From contig JAJRSW010000055.1 of NCBI GenBank assembly GCA_024278595.1, positions 1 through 64,000 on the forward strand: a stretch of 64,000 nt of DNA, given 5' to 3'. Positions 17,372-26,988 of the stretch are shown piece after piece (within the stretch, counting starts at the first letter, position 1; each line of letters starts with the position of its first letter). The stretch comes from Fidelibacterota bacterium (GTDB lineage Bacteria; Fidelibacterota; UBA8477; JABMPR01). The notes under the pieces were generated by a model. The model searched no databases and was not told where the DNA came from. It was given only the letters and a program-made list of their open reading frames with translations. A program made the translations under genes and the position numbers.

Positions 17372-18480
17372 TGCTATATCATCTGCTGCTGCCGCTCCAG
17401 GAATATTTATCAGCATTAAACGTATTCCGCTATATCTCCTTTCGCTCTGCCAGTGCCGCCATCACGGCTGTCCTTTTTTCATTCATCGTGGGTCCCTGGA
17501 TCATCCGTAAGCTGCATAAAATGCAAATTGGTGAAACGATTCGCACGAATGGCCCAAAATCTCATGCGGCCAAGGCCGGAACACCGACCATGGGGGGGCT
17601 CATCATCCTGGGTGCGATCCTGATCCCCACCCTGCTCTTTGGCCGTCTGGACAATATTTATATCCAGATGATGATCGTCTCTACTGTCTGGATGGGTGCT
17701 GTGGGGTTCATAGATGATTATCTCAAGGCCGTCAAAAAGTCCAAACGCGGCCTCATCGCCCGTTACAAACTACTAGGCCAAGTCTCATTGGGCCTGCTTC
17801 TGGGGGCGGTCATGTTGCTCCATCCGGAATTCGAAAATGTTCGTACCGTTACCACCGTGCCCTTCATGAAAGATCTGATGATAGATCTAAGGACCGGCTG
17901 GCTGTATATCCCCTTTGTCATCTTTGTGATCACAGCTACCTCAAATTCTGTCAACCTTAGCGATGGTCTGGATGGCCTGGCGGCGGGACTCATGGCCATT
18001 GCAGCCGTGGTCTTTGCCGGTATCGCCTATATCACTGGACGCGCTGATTTCAGTCAATATTTAAACATTATATATCTCCCTGGTGCAGGAGAGCTCACTG
18101 TCTTTTGTGCGGCACTCATTGGAGCTTCGATTGGTTTTCTCTGGTTCAACGCCCGACCTGCAGAGGTCTTTATGGGCGATACCGGGTCATTGGCTCTGGG
18201 AGCCGCACTTGGGGCGGTGGCAGTCATGTTAAAGAAGGAATTCCTACTCCCCTTCGCGGGTGGAGTTTTCATTCTGGAGTCTCTTTCAGTGATCATTCAA
18301 GTGCGCTATTTCAAATATACCAAGAAAAAGTATGGAGTGGGTCGGCGCATCTTTAAAATGGCACCCATTCATCATCATTTTGAGCTAAGCGGTTGGGACG
18401 AGAACAAAGTAGTGATCCGGTTCTGGATCATGGGAATTCTGTTTGCCTTCCTCACCTTTACAACTTTCAAGATCAGGTAA
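17371..18480 (+). CDS. mraY: Phospho-MurNAc-pentapeptide transferase MraY
   Basis: A 369-residue polytopic enzyme (about 10 helices) that makes lipid I from UDP-MurNAc-pentapeptide and undecaprenyl phosphate. Diagnostic segments are GTPTMGGLIILG, GFIDDYLKAVKKSKRGL (Asp pair), NSVNLSDGLDGLAAGL, FMGDTGSLALGAALG and the late MAPIHHHFELSGW. It starts on the murF stop (TAATG). murD starts 2 nt after its stop. Confidence 0.96.
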   Translation: MLYHLLLPLQEYLSALNVFRYISFRSASAAITAVLFSFIVGPWIIRKLHKMQIGETIRTNGPKSHAAKAGTPTMGGLIILGAILIPTLLFGRLDNIYIQMMIVSTVWMGAVGFIDDYLKAVKKSKRGLIARYKLLGQVSLGLLLGAVMLLHPEFENVRTVTTVPFMKDLMIDLRTGWLYIPFVIFVITATSNSVNLSDGLDGLAAGLMAIAAVVFAGIAYITGRADFSQYLNIIYLPGAGELTVFCAALIGASIGFLWFNARPAEVFMGDTGSLALGAALGAVAVMLKKEFLLPFAGGVFILESLSVIIQVRYFKYTKKKYGVGRRIFKMAPIHHHFELSGWDENKVVIRFWIMGILFAFLTFTTFKIR

Positions 18481-18482
18481 TT

Positions 18483-19859
18483 GTGGACGCGGCTAAAGTA
18501 ACGGGACAGAAGGTCACTGTGCTGGGCAGTCAACGCTCAGCCATGGGCGCTGCCCGCTTGCTCAGTCATTTTGGAGCGCAGGTCCTGGTAAGTGAACTGA
18601 ATGCGGATCAGTTCGATGCTGAAAAACGTCAGGTAATGGCAGATATCGGCGCCGAATTTGAATTCGGTTATCACTCTCCTGATGTATTGGAAAGCGATTT
18701 TGTCATCGTCAGTCCCGGGATCCCGGAGAATGTTGACATCATTAAAAAGATCCGTGATAAAGGGATCCCCATCTATTCCGAGATCGAAATGACCGCCTGG
18801 TTTATCGAGGCACCGATCATCGCCGTAACAGGATCCAACGGTAAAACGACTACGGTCAATATGATCCACCATCTGCTGCAAACGGCTGGATATGATAGCT
18901 ATCTGGGTGGCAATGTAGGCGTAGCAGCTTCAGAAGTGTTGCTCCAAAGCTTAAATGAATCACCAGTGAAGCCCATATTCGTCCTCGAAGTAAGCAGCTT
19001 CCAATTGGATAATATTGAGAGTTTCCAACCCCAGGTTGGGGTCATTCTCAACCTTACCCCTGATCATTTAGATCGATATTCAAGTCTGGATGCCTACTAC
19101 GAATCCAAGTTAGGTCTCTTTAAGAATATGGAACACAGCGGTACAGTGGTCATTAACCGCGATGATCCTGAACTGGCCCGCCGGGACATTATTGCTGAGC
19201 ATAAACGATTCTTTGCCGTGGATAGTGACCGGGGTGGGGATGCCATGCTGGCTGAGGGTGTTTTGGGGATCATGAAAAAAAGTGGTTGGTGTCCCATCTT
19301 ACCGGCAAAAGTGCTACCAATCCCAGGTAAACATAATTTAAGTAATGCACTGGCAGCCATTGCTGCTGTGATGGATTTCATTGAACAACCCGAACTATTG
19401 GCTCAGGGGTTGATGACCTTTGAGGCAGTCCCCCATCGGATCGAATATGTGGGTAAGATCAATGATATCCGCTGTTATAACGATTCCAAAGCGACCAATA
19501 TTGCTTCAACTGAAGTCGCCATCCAGAGTTTTTCACAACCCATGTGGTTGATCCTGGGTGGGAAAGATAAGGGCGGGGATTTTACTGCCCTGTTACCCCA
19601 GTTGGAAACCCAGGTTCGGGAAGTCCTGCTGGTTGGTGATGCAGCTGAGATCATTGATGTTCAAATTGGTCGCGCCCTGGTCACCCGCAGACTGGAAACC
19701 ATTGAAAACGCCATCGAGCACTGTTTCCAACATGGAGCAGCAGGCGATGTCCTGCTCCTGTCACCCGCCTGTGCCAGTTTTGATCAATTTGACAATTTTG
19801 AAGCCCGCGGTGACCACTTTCGCCAATTGATCCAGGCTCGGGAAGGTTGGTCTCTTTGA
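18483..19859 (+). CDS. murD: UDP-MurNAc-L-alanine:D-glutamate ligase MurD
   Basis: A 458-residue Mur ligase adding D-Glu. It has an N-terminal Rossmann segment (VTVLGSQRSAMGAARLL), the ATP loop GSNGKTTT (117-124), LEVSSFQLD, and NDSKATNIASTEVAI. I start at the GTG at 18483, just 2 nt after mraY with AGGTAA upstream. The same frame is open 90 bp further into mraY, but that extension has no MurD similarity. It ends within the ftsW start (TTGA). Confidence 0.94.
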   Translation: MDAAKVTGQKVTVLGSQRSAMGAARLLSHFGAQVLVSELNADQFDAEKRQVMADIGAEFEFGYHSPDVLESDFVIVSPGIPENVDIIKKIRDKGIPIYSEIEMTAWFIEAPIIAVTGSNGKTTTVNMIHHLLQTAGYDSYLGGNVGVAASEVLLQSLNESPVKPIFVLEVSSFQLDNIESFQPQVGVILNLTPDHLDRYSSLDAYYESKLGLFKNMEHSGTVVINRDDPELARRDIIAEHKRFFAVDSDRGGDAMLAEGVLGIMKKSGWCPILPAKVLPIPGKHNLSNALAAIAAVMDFIEQPELLAQGLMTFEAVPHRIEYVGKINDIRCYNDSKATNIASTEVAIQSFSQPMWLILGGKDKGGDFTALLPQLETQVREVLLVGDAAEIIDVQIGRALVTRRLETIENAIEHCFQHGAAGDVLLLSPACASFDQFDNFEARGDHFRQLIQAREGWSL

Positions 19860-20980
19860 AACAATTCCATTTAGATAAAGTATTGTTTTTTATCGTTGTA
19901 ATTCTATTTGTGGCCGGCTCGGTGGTCATGTATTCCGCCTCGACCTCTCAAAATCCAGATTCAGCCCATTATTTAAAGCGGCATCTGCTCAACGGCAGTA
20001 TAGCCATTATTTTGGGCATGTTATTCGCTCGATTTCCATATCAATATCTCCGCCCACTACGGTATATCATTCTGTTAGGGATCTACACCTTGTTGATCGG
20101 GGTCCTGATCTATAACAAGATGATGGGCATCACGCATCCAGCCCGTTGGCTGTATGTGGGCGGTTTTAGTTTCCAGGTAGCTGATTTTGTACGTCTCGGA
20201 ATGATCATCTTCATTGCTGACTATCTGCACCGTAAACAGCATATCCTGAGTGATTTCAAAGAGACCGTACTGCCGGCATTTGTCTTGGTGGGCACGGTGG
20301 TAGCCTTAATCGCCATCCAACCCGACCTGTCATCATCATTAATGATTATGATGATGTCACTGGTACTCTTTTATCTGGGCAATATCCAACTGAGTCATAT
20401 TTCTGCCTTTTTATCCCTGGGTTCCATCTCAGCCATGTTGTATGCCTGGAGTAAACCCTATATGTGGAAGCGGATCATGACCTTCATGAGTGATAACGTG
20501 GATATGGCCAATGAAGGCTTCCAGGTTCACCACTCCCTCATGGGGCTGGCCCATGGTGGGATCACCGGTGTTGGTCTGGGCAACAGCTATGTCAAAGATC
20601 TATTTCTTCCCGAACCGCATACTGATTTTGTGTTCAGTATCCTGGGTGAGGAATTTGGCTTTATTGGCTCCTTCTTCTTCCTGCTGCTCTTTCTATTGCT
20701 GTTCCTGAGGGGTTTAAGGATCGCCAGAAATTCAACCGATTTTTTCAGTATGCTACTGGCCATCGGGATCAGCTTTTCGCTCTTCAGTTTTGCCATGGTC
20801 AATATTGGGGTGGTCACCGGTTTTCTACCCACCACCGGCTTACCCCTCCCGCTGATCTCCTATGGGGGGTCCAATCTTTTGGCAACTGCGGTCATGCTGG
20901 GAATCCTGTTCAATATTTCATCCAATAATGAATCGGGGAAACTCCTGTCCTCAGAAAGGATGTTGAACCTTGAATTCTAA
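19856..20980 (+). CDS. ftsW: Septal glycosyltransferase FtsW (SEDS family)
   Basis: A 374-residue SEDS polymerase with about 10 membrane helices. Family markers are VVMYSASTSQNPDSAHYLKR near the N-terminus, the HPARWLYVGGFSFQ region, HTDFVFSILGEEFGF, and TGFLPTTGLPLPLISYGGSN near the end. It polymerises lipid II with FtsI. The TTG at 19856 is preferred because GGAAGG lies 9 nt upstream and the start overlaps the murD stop (TTGA). A TTG 9 bp earlier sits directly on the ribosome binding site. Confidence 0.93.
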   Translation: MKQFHLDKVLFFIVVILFVAGSVVMYSASTSQNPDSAHYLKRHLLNGSIAIILGMLFARFPYQYLRPLRYIILLGIYTLLIGVLIYNKMMGITHPARWLYVGGFSFQVADFVRLGMIIFIADYLHRKQHILSDFKETVLPAFVLVGTVVALIAIQPDLSSSLMIMMMSLVLFYLGNIQLSHISAFLSLGSISAMLYAWSKPYMWKRIMTFMSDNVDMANEGFQVHHSLMGLAHGGITGVGLGNSYVKDLFLPEPHTDFVFSILGEEFGFIGSFFFLLLFLLLFLRGLRIARNSTDFFSMLLAIGISFSLFSFAMVNIGVVTGFLPTTGLPLPLISYGGSNLLATAVMLGILFNISSNNESGKLLSSERMLNLEF

Positions 20981-22121
20981 GTCAGTGGGCAATCGACTAC
21001 GCGTAGCATTGGCTGGCGGCGGAACCGGTGGACACATCATACCAGCCCTGGCCATTGCCGAGGAACTGGAACGGTGTGTGGCTGACGATAGTTCTTTTTC
21101 AGGGGTTGAGCTGCTGTTCTTCGGCAGCGACTACGGTATGGAGAACAGACTTATCCCAGACGCCGGCTTTGCCTTGGAAACCCTGCCAATACGGGGCTTA
21201 TCCCGTTCCTTATCCTGGGCTGGAATTAAGCATAACCTACTCTTACCAGGTCGGATCCTGACCTCCATCCTGAAAGCCAACAAAGCTCTGAGATCGTTTG
21301 ATCCTCACATCACTGTTGGCACAGGTGGCTACGCCAGCGCTATCCCCGTTCGTCAATCGCTGCGCAATAACATCCCCGTGGTGTTGCAGGAGCAGAACAG
21401 TTATCCTGGTCTGGTAACGCGTATCTTCGCGCCCAAGGCCAAACAAATATTCCTCACCTACGAAGATGCCAAAAAGCACCTTAAAAATGCTGAGATCCGC
21501 ATGACCGGGAATCCGATCCGCCACCTGGCGGAATCAGTCCAACGGGTTGATGCGGCCCACTTTTTTGGACTGGATCCGGAGTTACCGACCCTCTTCATTC
21601 TGGGTGGTTCCCAGGGAGCAAGAGCAATAAACCATCATTTTGCAAAAAAAGCCTCCCTGTACCTGGAAAAGATCGGTATGCAGATCCTGTGGCAAACGGG
21701 CCGGGCTGATCTGGAATACTGCCAACGTCATATCAGCAGCAACTCCAGGATAAAACTACTCCCCTTTATCAAGGAAATGGACCAGGCTTACTCATTGGCC
21801 GATCTTATGGTCTGTCGGGCAGGAGCGATGACGCTCACTGAAATCAACCATTATGGGTTACCGGCCATTCTGATCCCGCTGCCCTCAGCCGCTGCCAATC
21901 ATCAGGAGTTCAATGCCAGAAGCCAGGAGCAAGCTGGCGCTGCCCGGGTGCTGTTGGAGCAGGATTTGTCAGAAGGAGCCTTCCTGCCCATGCTGACTGA
22001 AATATTTACAAATCGCGAGACCTTGAACAGCATGGCTCAGGCCTCAGCCACCTTAAAAAGACCTCACGCCGTTCAGGAAATCTGTGAAAGTATTATCAAA
22101 ATAGCGAGTACCTGTGCTTAA
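20970..22121 (+). CDS. murG: UDP-GlcNAc:lipid I N-acetylglucosaminyltransferase MurG
   Basis: A 383-residue GT28 enzyme forming lipid II on the inner face of the membrane. It has the GGGTGGH donor/acceptor loop (residues 16-22), the TVGTGGYASAIPV segment, LFILGGSQGARAIN and the C-terminal CRAGAMTLTEINHYGLPAILIP. The TTG start has AAAGGA 9 nt upstream and overlaps the end of ftsW by 11 bp. The 3' end overlaps murC by 8 bp. Confidence 0.95.
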   Translation: MNSKSVGNRLRVALAGGGTGGHIIPALAIAEELERCVADDSSFSGVELLFFGSDYGMENRLIPDAGFALETLPIRGLSRSLSWAGIKHNLLLPGRILTSILKANKALRSFDPHITVGTGGYASAIPVRQSLRNNIPVVLQEQNSYPGLVTRIFAPKAKQIFLTYEDAKKHLKNAEIRMTGNPIRHLAESVQRVDAAHFFGLDPELPTLFILGGSQGARAINHHFAKKASLYLEKIGMQILWQTGRADLEYCQRHISSNSRIKLLPFIKEMDQAYSLADLMVCRAGAMTLTEINHYGLPAILIPLPSAAANHQEFNARSQEQAGAARVLLEQDLSEGAFLPMLTEIFTNRETLNSMAQASATLKRPHAVQEICESIIKIASTCA

Positions 22122-23475
22122 GGCAGCTCAACAGATCCACTTTGTGGGCATTGGCGGTATCGGCATGAGTGCCCTGGCCTTGCTGTTGAAGCAGCAGGGA
22201 AAAACCGTATCTGGTTCAGATCAGGTCGATAGCTCCCTCCTGGACACACTGCGAATAGCCGGGATCAAAGTCTTTATTGGTCACTCAGCCCGGCAGGCAG
22301 CAGCAGCGGATCTGGTGGTCTATTCCAGTGCAGTTAATTCTGATAATCCGGAACGGCTCTATGCCGAGCAGAACAACATCCCTGAGATCAGAAGAGCAGA
22401 ACTGCTGGGGCAGATCGCCAGCAGATATGACCATACCCTGGCAATCGCTGGAACCCACGGGAAAACCACCACCACGGGCATGTGTGGACAGATCCTCATT
22501 GCTGCGGATCTGGATCCCGGCATTCTGGTGGGTGGGATTCTACCCAATCTAAACTCTAATGTACGGCTCGGTTCAGAGACCCATATAGTAGTTGAAGCGG
22601 ATGAATATGACCGGTCATTCTTGGCCTTGAGTCCGGATCGAATTATCGTGACCACCCTGGAAGCTGACCATCTTGATATCTACAAGGACCTCCAGGATGT
22701 CCGGGATACTTTTCTAGAATTTATTGCAAAACTTGATCAGGATGGGATCCTGGTGCTCCAGGGCGATGATGCTGAACTGATCCGTCTGGCTAATTTAAGC
22801 CCTTATCCCTCAGTGAGTTACGGGCTTAACGAGGGGAACGATTACCGGGCTTTGGATATCCATGTATCTCAATTCAACAGCCAGTTCTCGGTCCTGAAGG
22901 CCGGCCAACACCTGGGTAGCATCACGCTGGCCATGCCCGGTGAGCACAATGTAATGAACGCTCTGGCTGCGGTTGCCCTGACACATCAAATGGGTATCGA
23001 TCTCAAGCATATCAAAGCTGGATTAGAGGCTTTTCGGGGTGTTGAACGGCGCTTTGAAATGAAGGGCAGTCGGAATGGTGTTCAATTTATTGATGATTAC
23101 GCCCATCATCCTGCCGAATTGGAAGCGACGTTAAAAGCAGCCCGCAGGGGCTGGCCCACATCACGGATCATTGCTATTTTTCAACCTCATCTTTATTCCC
23201 GGACCCGTGATTTTGCCCCCGCTTTCGCGGTGGCTCTGGGTCTGGCTGATATTGCGCTCATCACCGATATATATCCCGCCCGAGAGCGGCCTATTTCCGG
23301 TGTGAGTTCGGATCTGATCCTAAGATCATGTGCGGATTCACTGAAATATTTACCCACCATTACTGAGGTATATAGCTACCTCGATCCGATCCTGGAGCCG
23401 GGTGACCTGGTGATCACCATGGGAGCCGGAGATATCTGGAAGCTCCACCCGATGTTCCTGGGAGGAAGTAGCTAG
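22114..23475 (+). CDS. murC: UDP-MurNAc:L-alanine ligase MurC
   Basis: A 453-residue Mur ligase adding L-Ala to UDP-MurNAc. Motifs: FVGIGGIGMSALA (10-22), the ATP loop GTHGKTTT (113-120), VVEADEYDRSFL, DDYAHHPAELEATLKAAR and the late ITMGAGDIWKL. The GTG start is inside the end of murG (8-bp overlap). ftsQ starts immediately after its TAG. Confidence 0.95.
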   Translation: MLKAAQQIHFVGIGGIGMSALALLLKQQGKTVSGSDQVDSSLLDTLRIAGIKVFIGHSARQAAAADLVVYSSAVNSDNPERLYAEQNNIPEIRRAELLGQIASRYDHTLAIAGTHGKTTTTGMCGQILIAADLDPGILVGGILPNLNSNVRLGSETHIVVEADEYDRSFLALSPDRIIVTTLEADHLDIYKDLQDVRDTFLEFIAKLDQDGILVLQGDDAELIRLANLSPYPSVSYGLNEGNDYRALDIHVSQFNSQFSVLKAGQHLGSITLAMPGEHNVMNALAAVALTHQMGIDLKHIKAGLEAFRGVERRFEMKGSRNGVQFIDDYAHHPAELEATLKAARRGWPTSRIIAIFQPHLYSRTRDFAPAFAVALGLADIALITDIYPARERPISGVSSDLILRSCADSLKYLPTITEVYSYLDPILEPGDLVITMGAGDIWKLHPMFLGGSS

Positions 23476-24249
23476 ATGGCGAAAAGCGCTCTCTATAGTA
23501 TCCCGCCCCTGAGTTGGTTATTCTCGGCAATCCTCATTGTCAGCGTGGTCCTGTCCGGGTTTCTCAGCTTAAGCTATGCCAGCTTTTTAAAGATTGATGA
23601 AGTGGAAGCCATCAATCTCTATGGACAACGGACCATGAGTCCGGAGCGGGTGAAAAGTTTGACCGAGGTCTATCTGGGTGAAGCCCTCCACGATCTGGAT
23701 CTTAAGGAAATACAGGATCAATTTCTGGCCTATCCCCTGATCCGAAGCGCCAAAGCGACCCGGCATTTTCCCAATACCCTGGATATTTACCTCTACGATG
23801 TCTTGCCAGTGGCCTACATCGCCATTAAAAGCATCATGACCCTGGATGATAAGGCCACCTTACTGCCCCTACCTGACAAAGGGATGCTCTACAATCTACC
23901 CATCATTACCGAAGTGAGTACGGACCTGCGCTCAGCAGAGATCGGTACCATCATCCCTGATGAAACGGTACAGATGCTGGTGAATTTCTTAAAGATCATC
24001 CGCCGGGAACATCAAAATATTTATCTGGACATTTCAGAGGTCTCCTATGACCGTCGCGGGATCAAGCTGGTCTCAGCCACTCATGGGACCAGTGTACTGT
24101 TGGGAAATGAGGATGAGGCTGTTTTGAACTGTACCATCCTGTCAAAATTTATTGCCGACGAAACAAATTCAGGGATCATCAGTCCCTATCAGTATATCGA
24201 TCTGCGTTTTGAGCGTCAGATCATTGTAAAGGAGCGAAATTCGCGATGA
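23476..24249 (+). CDS. ftsQ: Divisome protein FtsQ/DivIB
   Basis: A 257-residue bitopic protein with one helix (residues 12-36, PLSWLFSAILIVSVVLSGFLSLSYA). A POTRA domain follows (IDEVEAINLYGQRTMSPERV to the YPLIRSAKATRHFPNTLDIYL motif), then the FtsQ beta domain. It recruits and regulates FtsI/FtsW with FtsL and FtsB. The name rests on topology, the POTRA motif and the position between murC and ftsA. The ATG abuts the murC stop, and the end overlaps ftsA by 4 bp. Confidence 0.88.
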   Translation: MAKSALYSIPPLSWLFSAILIVSVVLSGFLSLSYASFLKIDEVEAINLYGQRTMSPERVKSLTEVYLGEALHDLDLKEIQDQFLAYPLIRSAKATRHFPNTLDIYLYDVLPVAYIAIKSIMTLDDKATLLPLPDKGMLYNLPIITEVSTDLRSAEIGTIIPDETVQMLVNFLKIIRREHQNIYLDISEVSYDRRGIKLVSATHGTSVLLGNEDEAVLNCTILSKFIADETNSGIISPYQYIDLRFERQIIVKERNSR

Positions 24250-25496
24250 ACAGCCGAGGAATATACATTGGGTTAGATATCGGGACTTCCAAGGTCTGTG
24301 CCATAGCTGCCGAACCTGATCATGAGGATATCCTCAAGATAGTTGGTTTGAGTAGTTCTCCGTCAACCGGGTTACGCCGGGGAACCATCGTCGATATAGA
24401 GGCCACTTCAGCAGCTATTCGCCAGGCTCTGGATGAGATCGAAGTTAGTGCTGGGATCAAAGCTGAATATGTGACCGTGGGTATTGCCGGAGAACATATT
24501 TTCAGCCTCAATGCCAGGGGTGTGATCGGGATCGCAGATCTGTCAAGGCGGAGTGGTGGCAAAGAATTAGAGATCACTGAAGAAGACGTGGAGCGGGTGG
24601 TGGAATCGGCAACAGCAGTCGGGCTCCCGAACGGCCGGCAGATCATCCATGTGATCCCCCAACAATTTTCTGTGGATGATGAGGCTGGTCTACGCAACCC
24701 GGTGGGCATGACGGGCCGTCGCCTGGAAGCTCAGGTCCATCTCGTCACATCAGCCACAGCCAGCACCAAGAATATCATTTCCACAGTCCGCAATGCTGGC
24801 TGTCAGGTAAAGGATTTTGTATTGGAGCCCATCGCATCGGCCCAATCCGTCCTTACGGAGGAGGAGAAGCAGATCGGCGTGGGTTTAATAGACATCGGTG
24901 CCGGCACTACAGATGCCATCGTCATGTCCAAGTTCGGTGTGGAGCACACTGTCTCGCTACCTTTCGGCGGGAATCAGGTGACGTCTGATATTGCCAGTAT
25001 CCTGCGCATCACGGAAGAACAGGCTGATGAGCTAAAACTGAAATTCGGCCACTGTTTTACGGAGAGCACGGCGGTCGACAAAGTTTTTGATGTGAAAGGT
25101 GTCGGTGGTCGACAGGATCGTAACATTAATGAGTCTGAGTTCTCCATGTACATCGAAGCTCGGATGGATGAGATCCTCCAGATGGTGAAGAACAACCTCA
25201 AAGAGAACGGAATGTTGAAGCATTTGAATTCAGGTCTGGTCTTCACTGGTGGTGGATCCAAGATCCCCGGTCTTGAGGCCCTGGCAAAGCGTGTATTTGA
25301 GATGCCCGTCCGGCTGGGTCATCCAATTGGGTTTACTGATACGACTGAAATGATCGAGAGCCCTGAATATGCAACGGCGACTGGTTTGATCGCCTATGCT
25401 GCAAAATTCCAATCGAATGAAAGAAGACGTCTGGACCGGGGTGCCCCGGCTCGGATCATAAATAAGATAAGCGAATTTTTTCGAAATAATTTTTAA
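24246..25496 (+). CDS. ftsA: Cell division protein FtsA
   Basis: A 416-residue actin-like ATPase that tethers FtsZ to the membrane. It has phosphate-1 GLDIGTSKVCAIAAE (residue 9 on), the SHS2/1C insertion with AEYVTVGIAGEHIFS, phosphate-2 VGLIDIGAGTTDAIVMS, the adenosine loop VFTGGGSKIPGL and a C-terminal amphipathic tail (ARIINKISEFFRNNF) for membrane binding. Start overlaps ftsQ by 4 bp. ftsZ follows after 32 bp with its own strong ribosome binding site. Confidence 0.96.
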   Translation: MNSRGIYIGLDIGTSKVCAIAAEPDHEDILKIVGLSSSPSTGLRRGTIVDIEATSAAIRQALDEIEVSAGIKAEYVTVGIAGEHIFSLNARGVIGIADLSRRSGGKELEITEEDVERVVESATAVGLPNGRQIIHVIPQQFSVDDEAGLRNPVGMTGRRLEAQVHLVTSATASTKNIISTVRNAGCQVKDFVLEPIASAQSVLTEEEKQIGVGLIDIGAGTTDAIVMSKFGVEHTVSLPFGGNQVTSDIASILRITEEQADELKLKFGHCFTESTAVDKVFDVKGVGGRQDRNINESEFSMYIEARMDEILQMVKNNLKENGMLKHLNSGLVFTGGGSKIPGLEALAKRVFEMPVRLGHPIGFTDTTEMIESPEYATATGLIAYAAKFQSNERRRLDRGAPARIINKISEFFRNNF

Positions 25497-25528
25497 TCGA
25501 AACCACATCCAAAACGGAGGATAGTAAC

Positions 25529-26779
25529 ATGTTATTTGAATTTGATAGTTTAAAAGAACAGAAGGCGCGAATACGGGTCATCGGTGTTGGTGGTGCAGGA
25601 AGTAATGCCATCGACCGCATGGTTGATTCAGAGCTCTCTGGCGTTGAGTTCATTGCAGTAAATACTGATGCCCAGGCTCTGGATCACAGTAAAGCGGATG
25701 TAAAGATCCAGATCGGCAAGGCCATCACCAAGGGTCTTGGGGCCGGTGCAAAACTGCATGTGGGTGAAGCCGCCGCAGAAGAAGATGCCCAGGCCATCGC
25801 AGCGGCCCTGGACGGCTCTGATCTGGTTTTCATCACCGCCGGGATGGGTGGCGGTACCGGTACTGGTGCTGCGCCAGTGGTCGCCCGGATATCCAAAGAT
25901 ATTGGCGCCCTCACCATTGGGATCATTACCACTCCCTTCCGATTCGAAGGTCCCCCGCGGGCCAAACGCGGCCAGGAGGGTCTGGACAAACTGCGTGAAT
26001 TTGTGGATACATTGATCGTGATCCCCAACCAGCGTCTGCTTTCCATCGTCGATAAGAGCACCAGCATGGTTGATGCTTTCCTGGAGGCCGATTCAGTGCT
26101 CCATCAAGCCACCAGGGGTATTTCCGACCTGATCAATGTACACGGACTGATCAATCTTGATTATGCCGATGTTAAAACGGTCATGGAAGGCATGGGCGAT
26201 GCCATCATGGGTACGGGCATAGCTTCGGGTGAGGAACGCGCAGTATTAGCTGCTCAGACCGCCATATCCTCCCCACTGCTGGATGATACCAATATCGAAG
26301 GCGCCCAGGGCTTGTTGATCAATATCACTGGTGGACCGGGTATGACCCTGGCCGATGTCGATGAGGCTTCCAATCTGATCTATGAAGAGGTTGGCGAACA
26401 GGCCAATATCATACTAGGGGCCGTCATTGATGAGGATATGGGTGACGAGATCCGGGTAACGGTCATCGCTACTGGCTTCCACCATGAGAGTGATCTACGT
26501 TTCGATCAGAATGAAAGCCAGCCAGCTCGCGCTTATCGGCCAAAGATGCCCATTGCTGAAGCCGTAACCCGGGCACAGATTAAAATCGATGCGCCTGTGA
26601 TCGATTTTAATGAACCGGTAGTGGCAGCCAGACTGGATTCTGCTGAAAGTCATGAGGATCTGGAAAGTCCGGCCTTTCAGCGTCTGGAGGAGCAGAAGCA
26701 GGAAGATGTGATTATGCACTTCAGCGATGATCTTAATGTTCCAACCTATGTCCGTCGAAATGATACGCTGAATATGTAA
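25529..26779 (+). CDS. ftsZ: Cell division GTPase FtsZ
   Basis: A 416-residue tubulin-like GTPase forming the division ring. It has the N-terminal GVGGAGSNAIDRMV (19-32), the nucleotide signature GGGTGTGAAP (107-116), GFKLGP-like TPFRFEGPPRAKRG, and the T7-loop NLDYADVKTVM. A variable linker leads to a C-terminal peptide VPTYVRRND that would bind FtsA. AACGGAGG precedes the ATG at a good distance. This is the last dcw gene and two hairpins follow. Confidence 0.97.
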   Translation: MLFEFDSLKEQKARIRVIGVGGAGSNAIDRMVDSELSGVEFIAVNTDAQALDHSKADVKIQIGKAITKGLGAGAKLHVGEAAAEEDAQAIAAALDGSDLVFITAGMGGGTGTGAAPVVARISKDIGALTIGIITTPFRFEGPPRAKRGQEGLDKLREFVDTLIVIPNQRLLSIVDKSTSMVDAFLEADSVLHQATRGISDLINVHGLINLDYADVKTVMEGMGDAIMGTGIASGEERAVLAAQTAISSPLLDDTNIEGAQGLLINITGGPGMTLADVDEASNLIYEEVGEQANIILGAVIDEDMGDEIRVTVIATGFHHESDLRFDQNESQPARAYRPKMPIAEAVTRAQIKIDAPVIDFNEPVVAARLDSAESHEDLESPAFQRLEEQKQEDVIMHFSDDLNVPTYVRRNDTLNM

Positions 26780-26860
26780 ATGATAAATCGCCCGGTGGGG
26801 CATTTCACCCCCGTGTAAACGGGACAAAACCCGATCTTTCGGGTCGCACAACCTCCGTTT

Positions 26861-26898
26861 AAAAAGCCTTGCTCCCCTGGGAGTAGGGCTTTTTCTTT
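26861..26898 (+). terminator. Rho-independent terminator of the dcw cluster
   Basis: AAAAAGCCTTGCTCCC pairs with GGGAGTAGGGCTTTTT (wobble pairs included), closing a short loop and running into T-rich sequence about 80 bp after ftsZ. Confidence 0.85.
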
Positions 26899-26963
26899 TG
26901 GTCGAAATAATGCTAAACCAGCTGTTCTTATTCGCTAAATACCCCCTGAACATCTGAATCTAA

Positions 26964-26988
26964 AGAAGCCGCTCAATGTGCGGCTTCT
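26964..26988. terminator. Second hairpin downstream of ftsZ
   Basis: A 9-bp stem AGAAGCCGC/GCGGCTTCT with a 7-nt loop is followed by TATATT, without a good T run. The same AGAAGCCG...CGGCTTCT hairpin recurs at 36334, so it may be a family of 3'-end hairpins. Confidence 0.5.
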
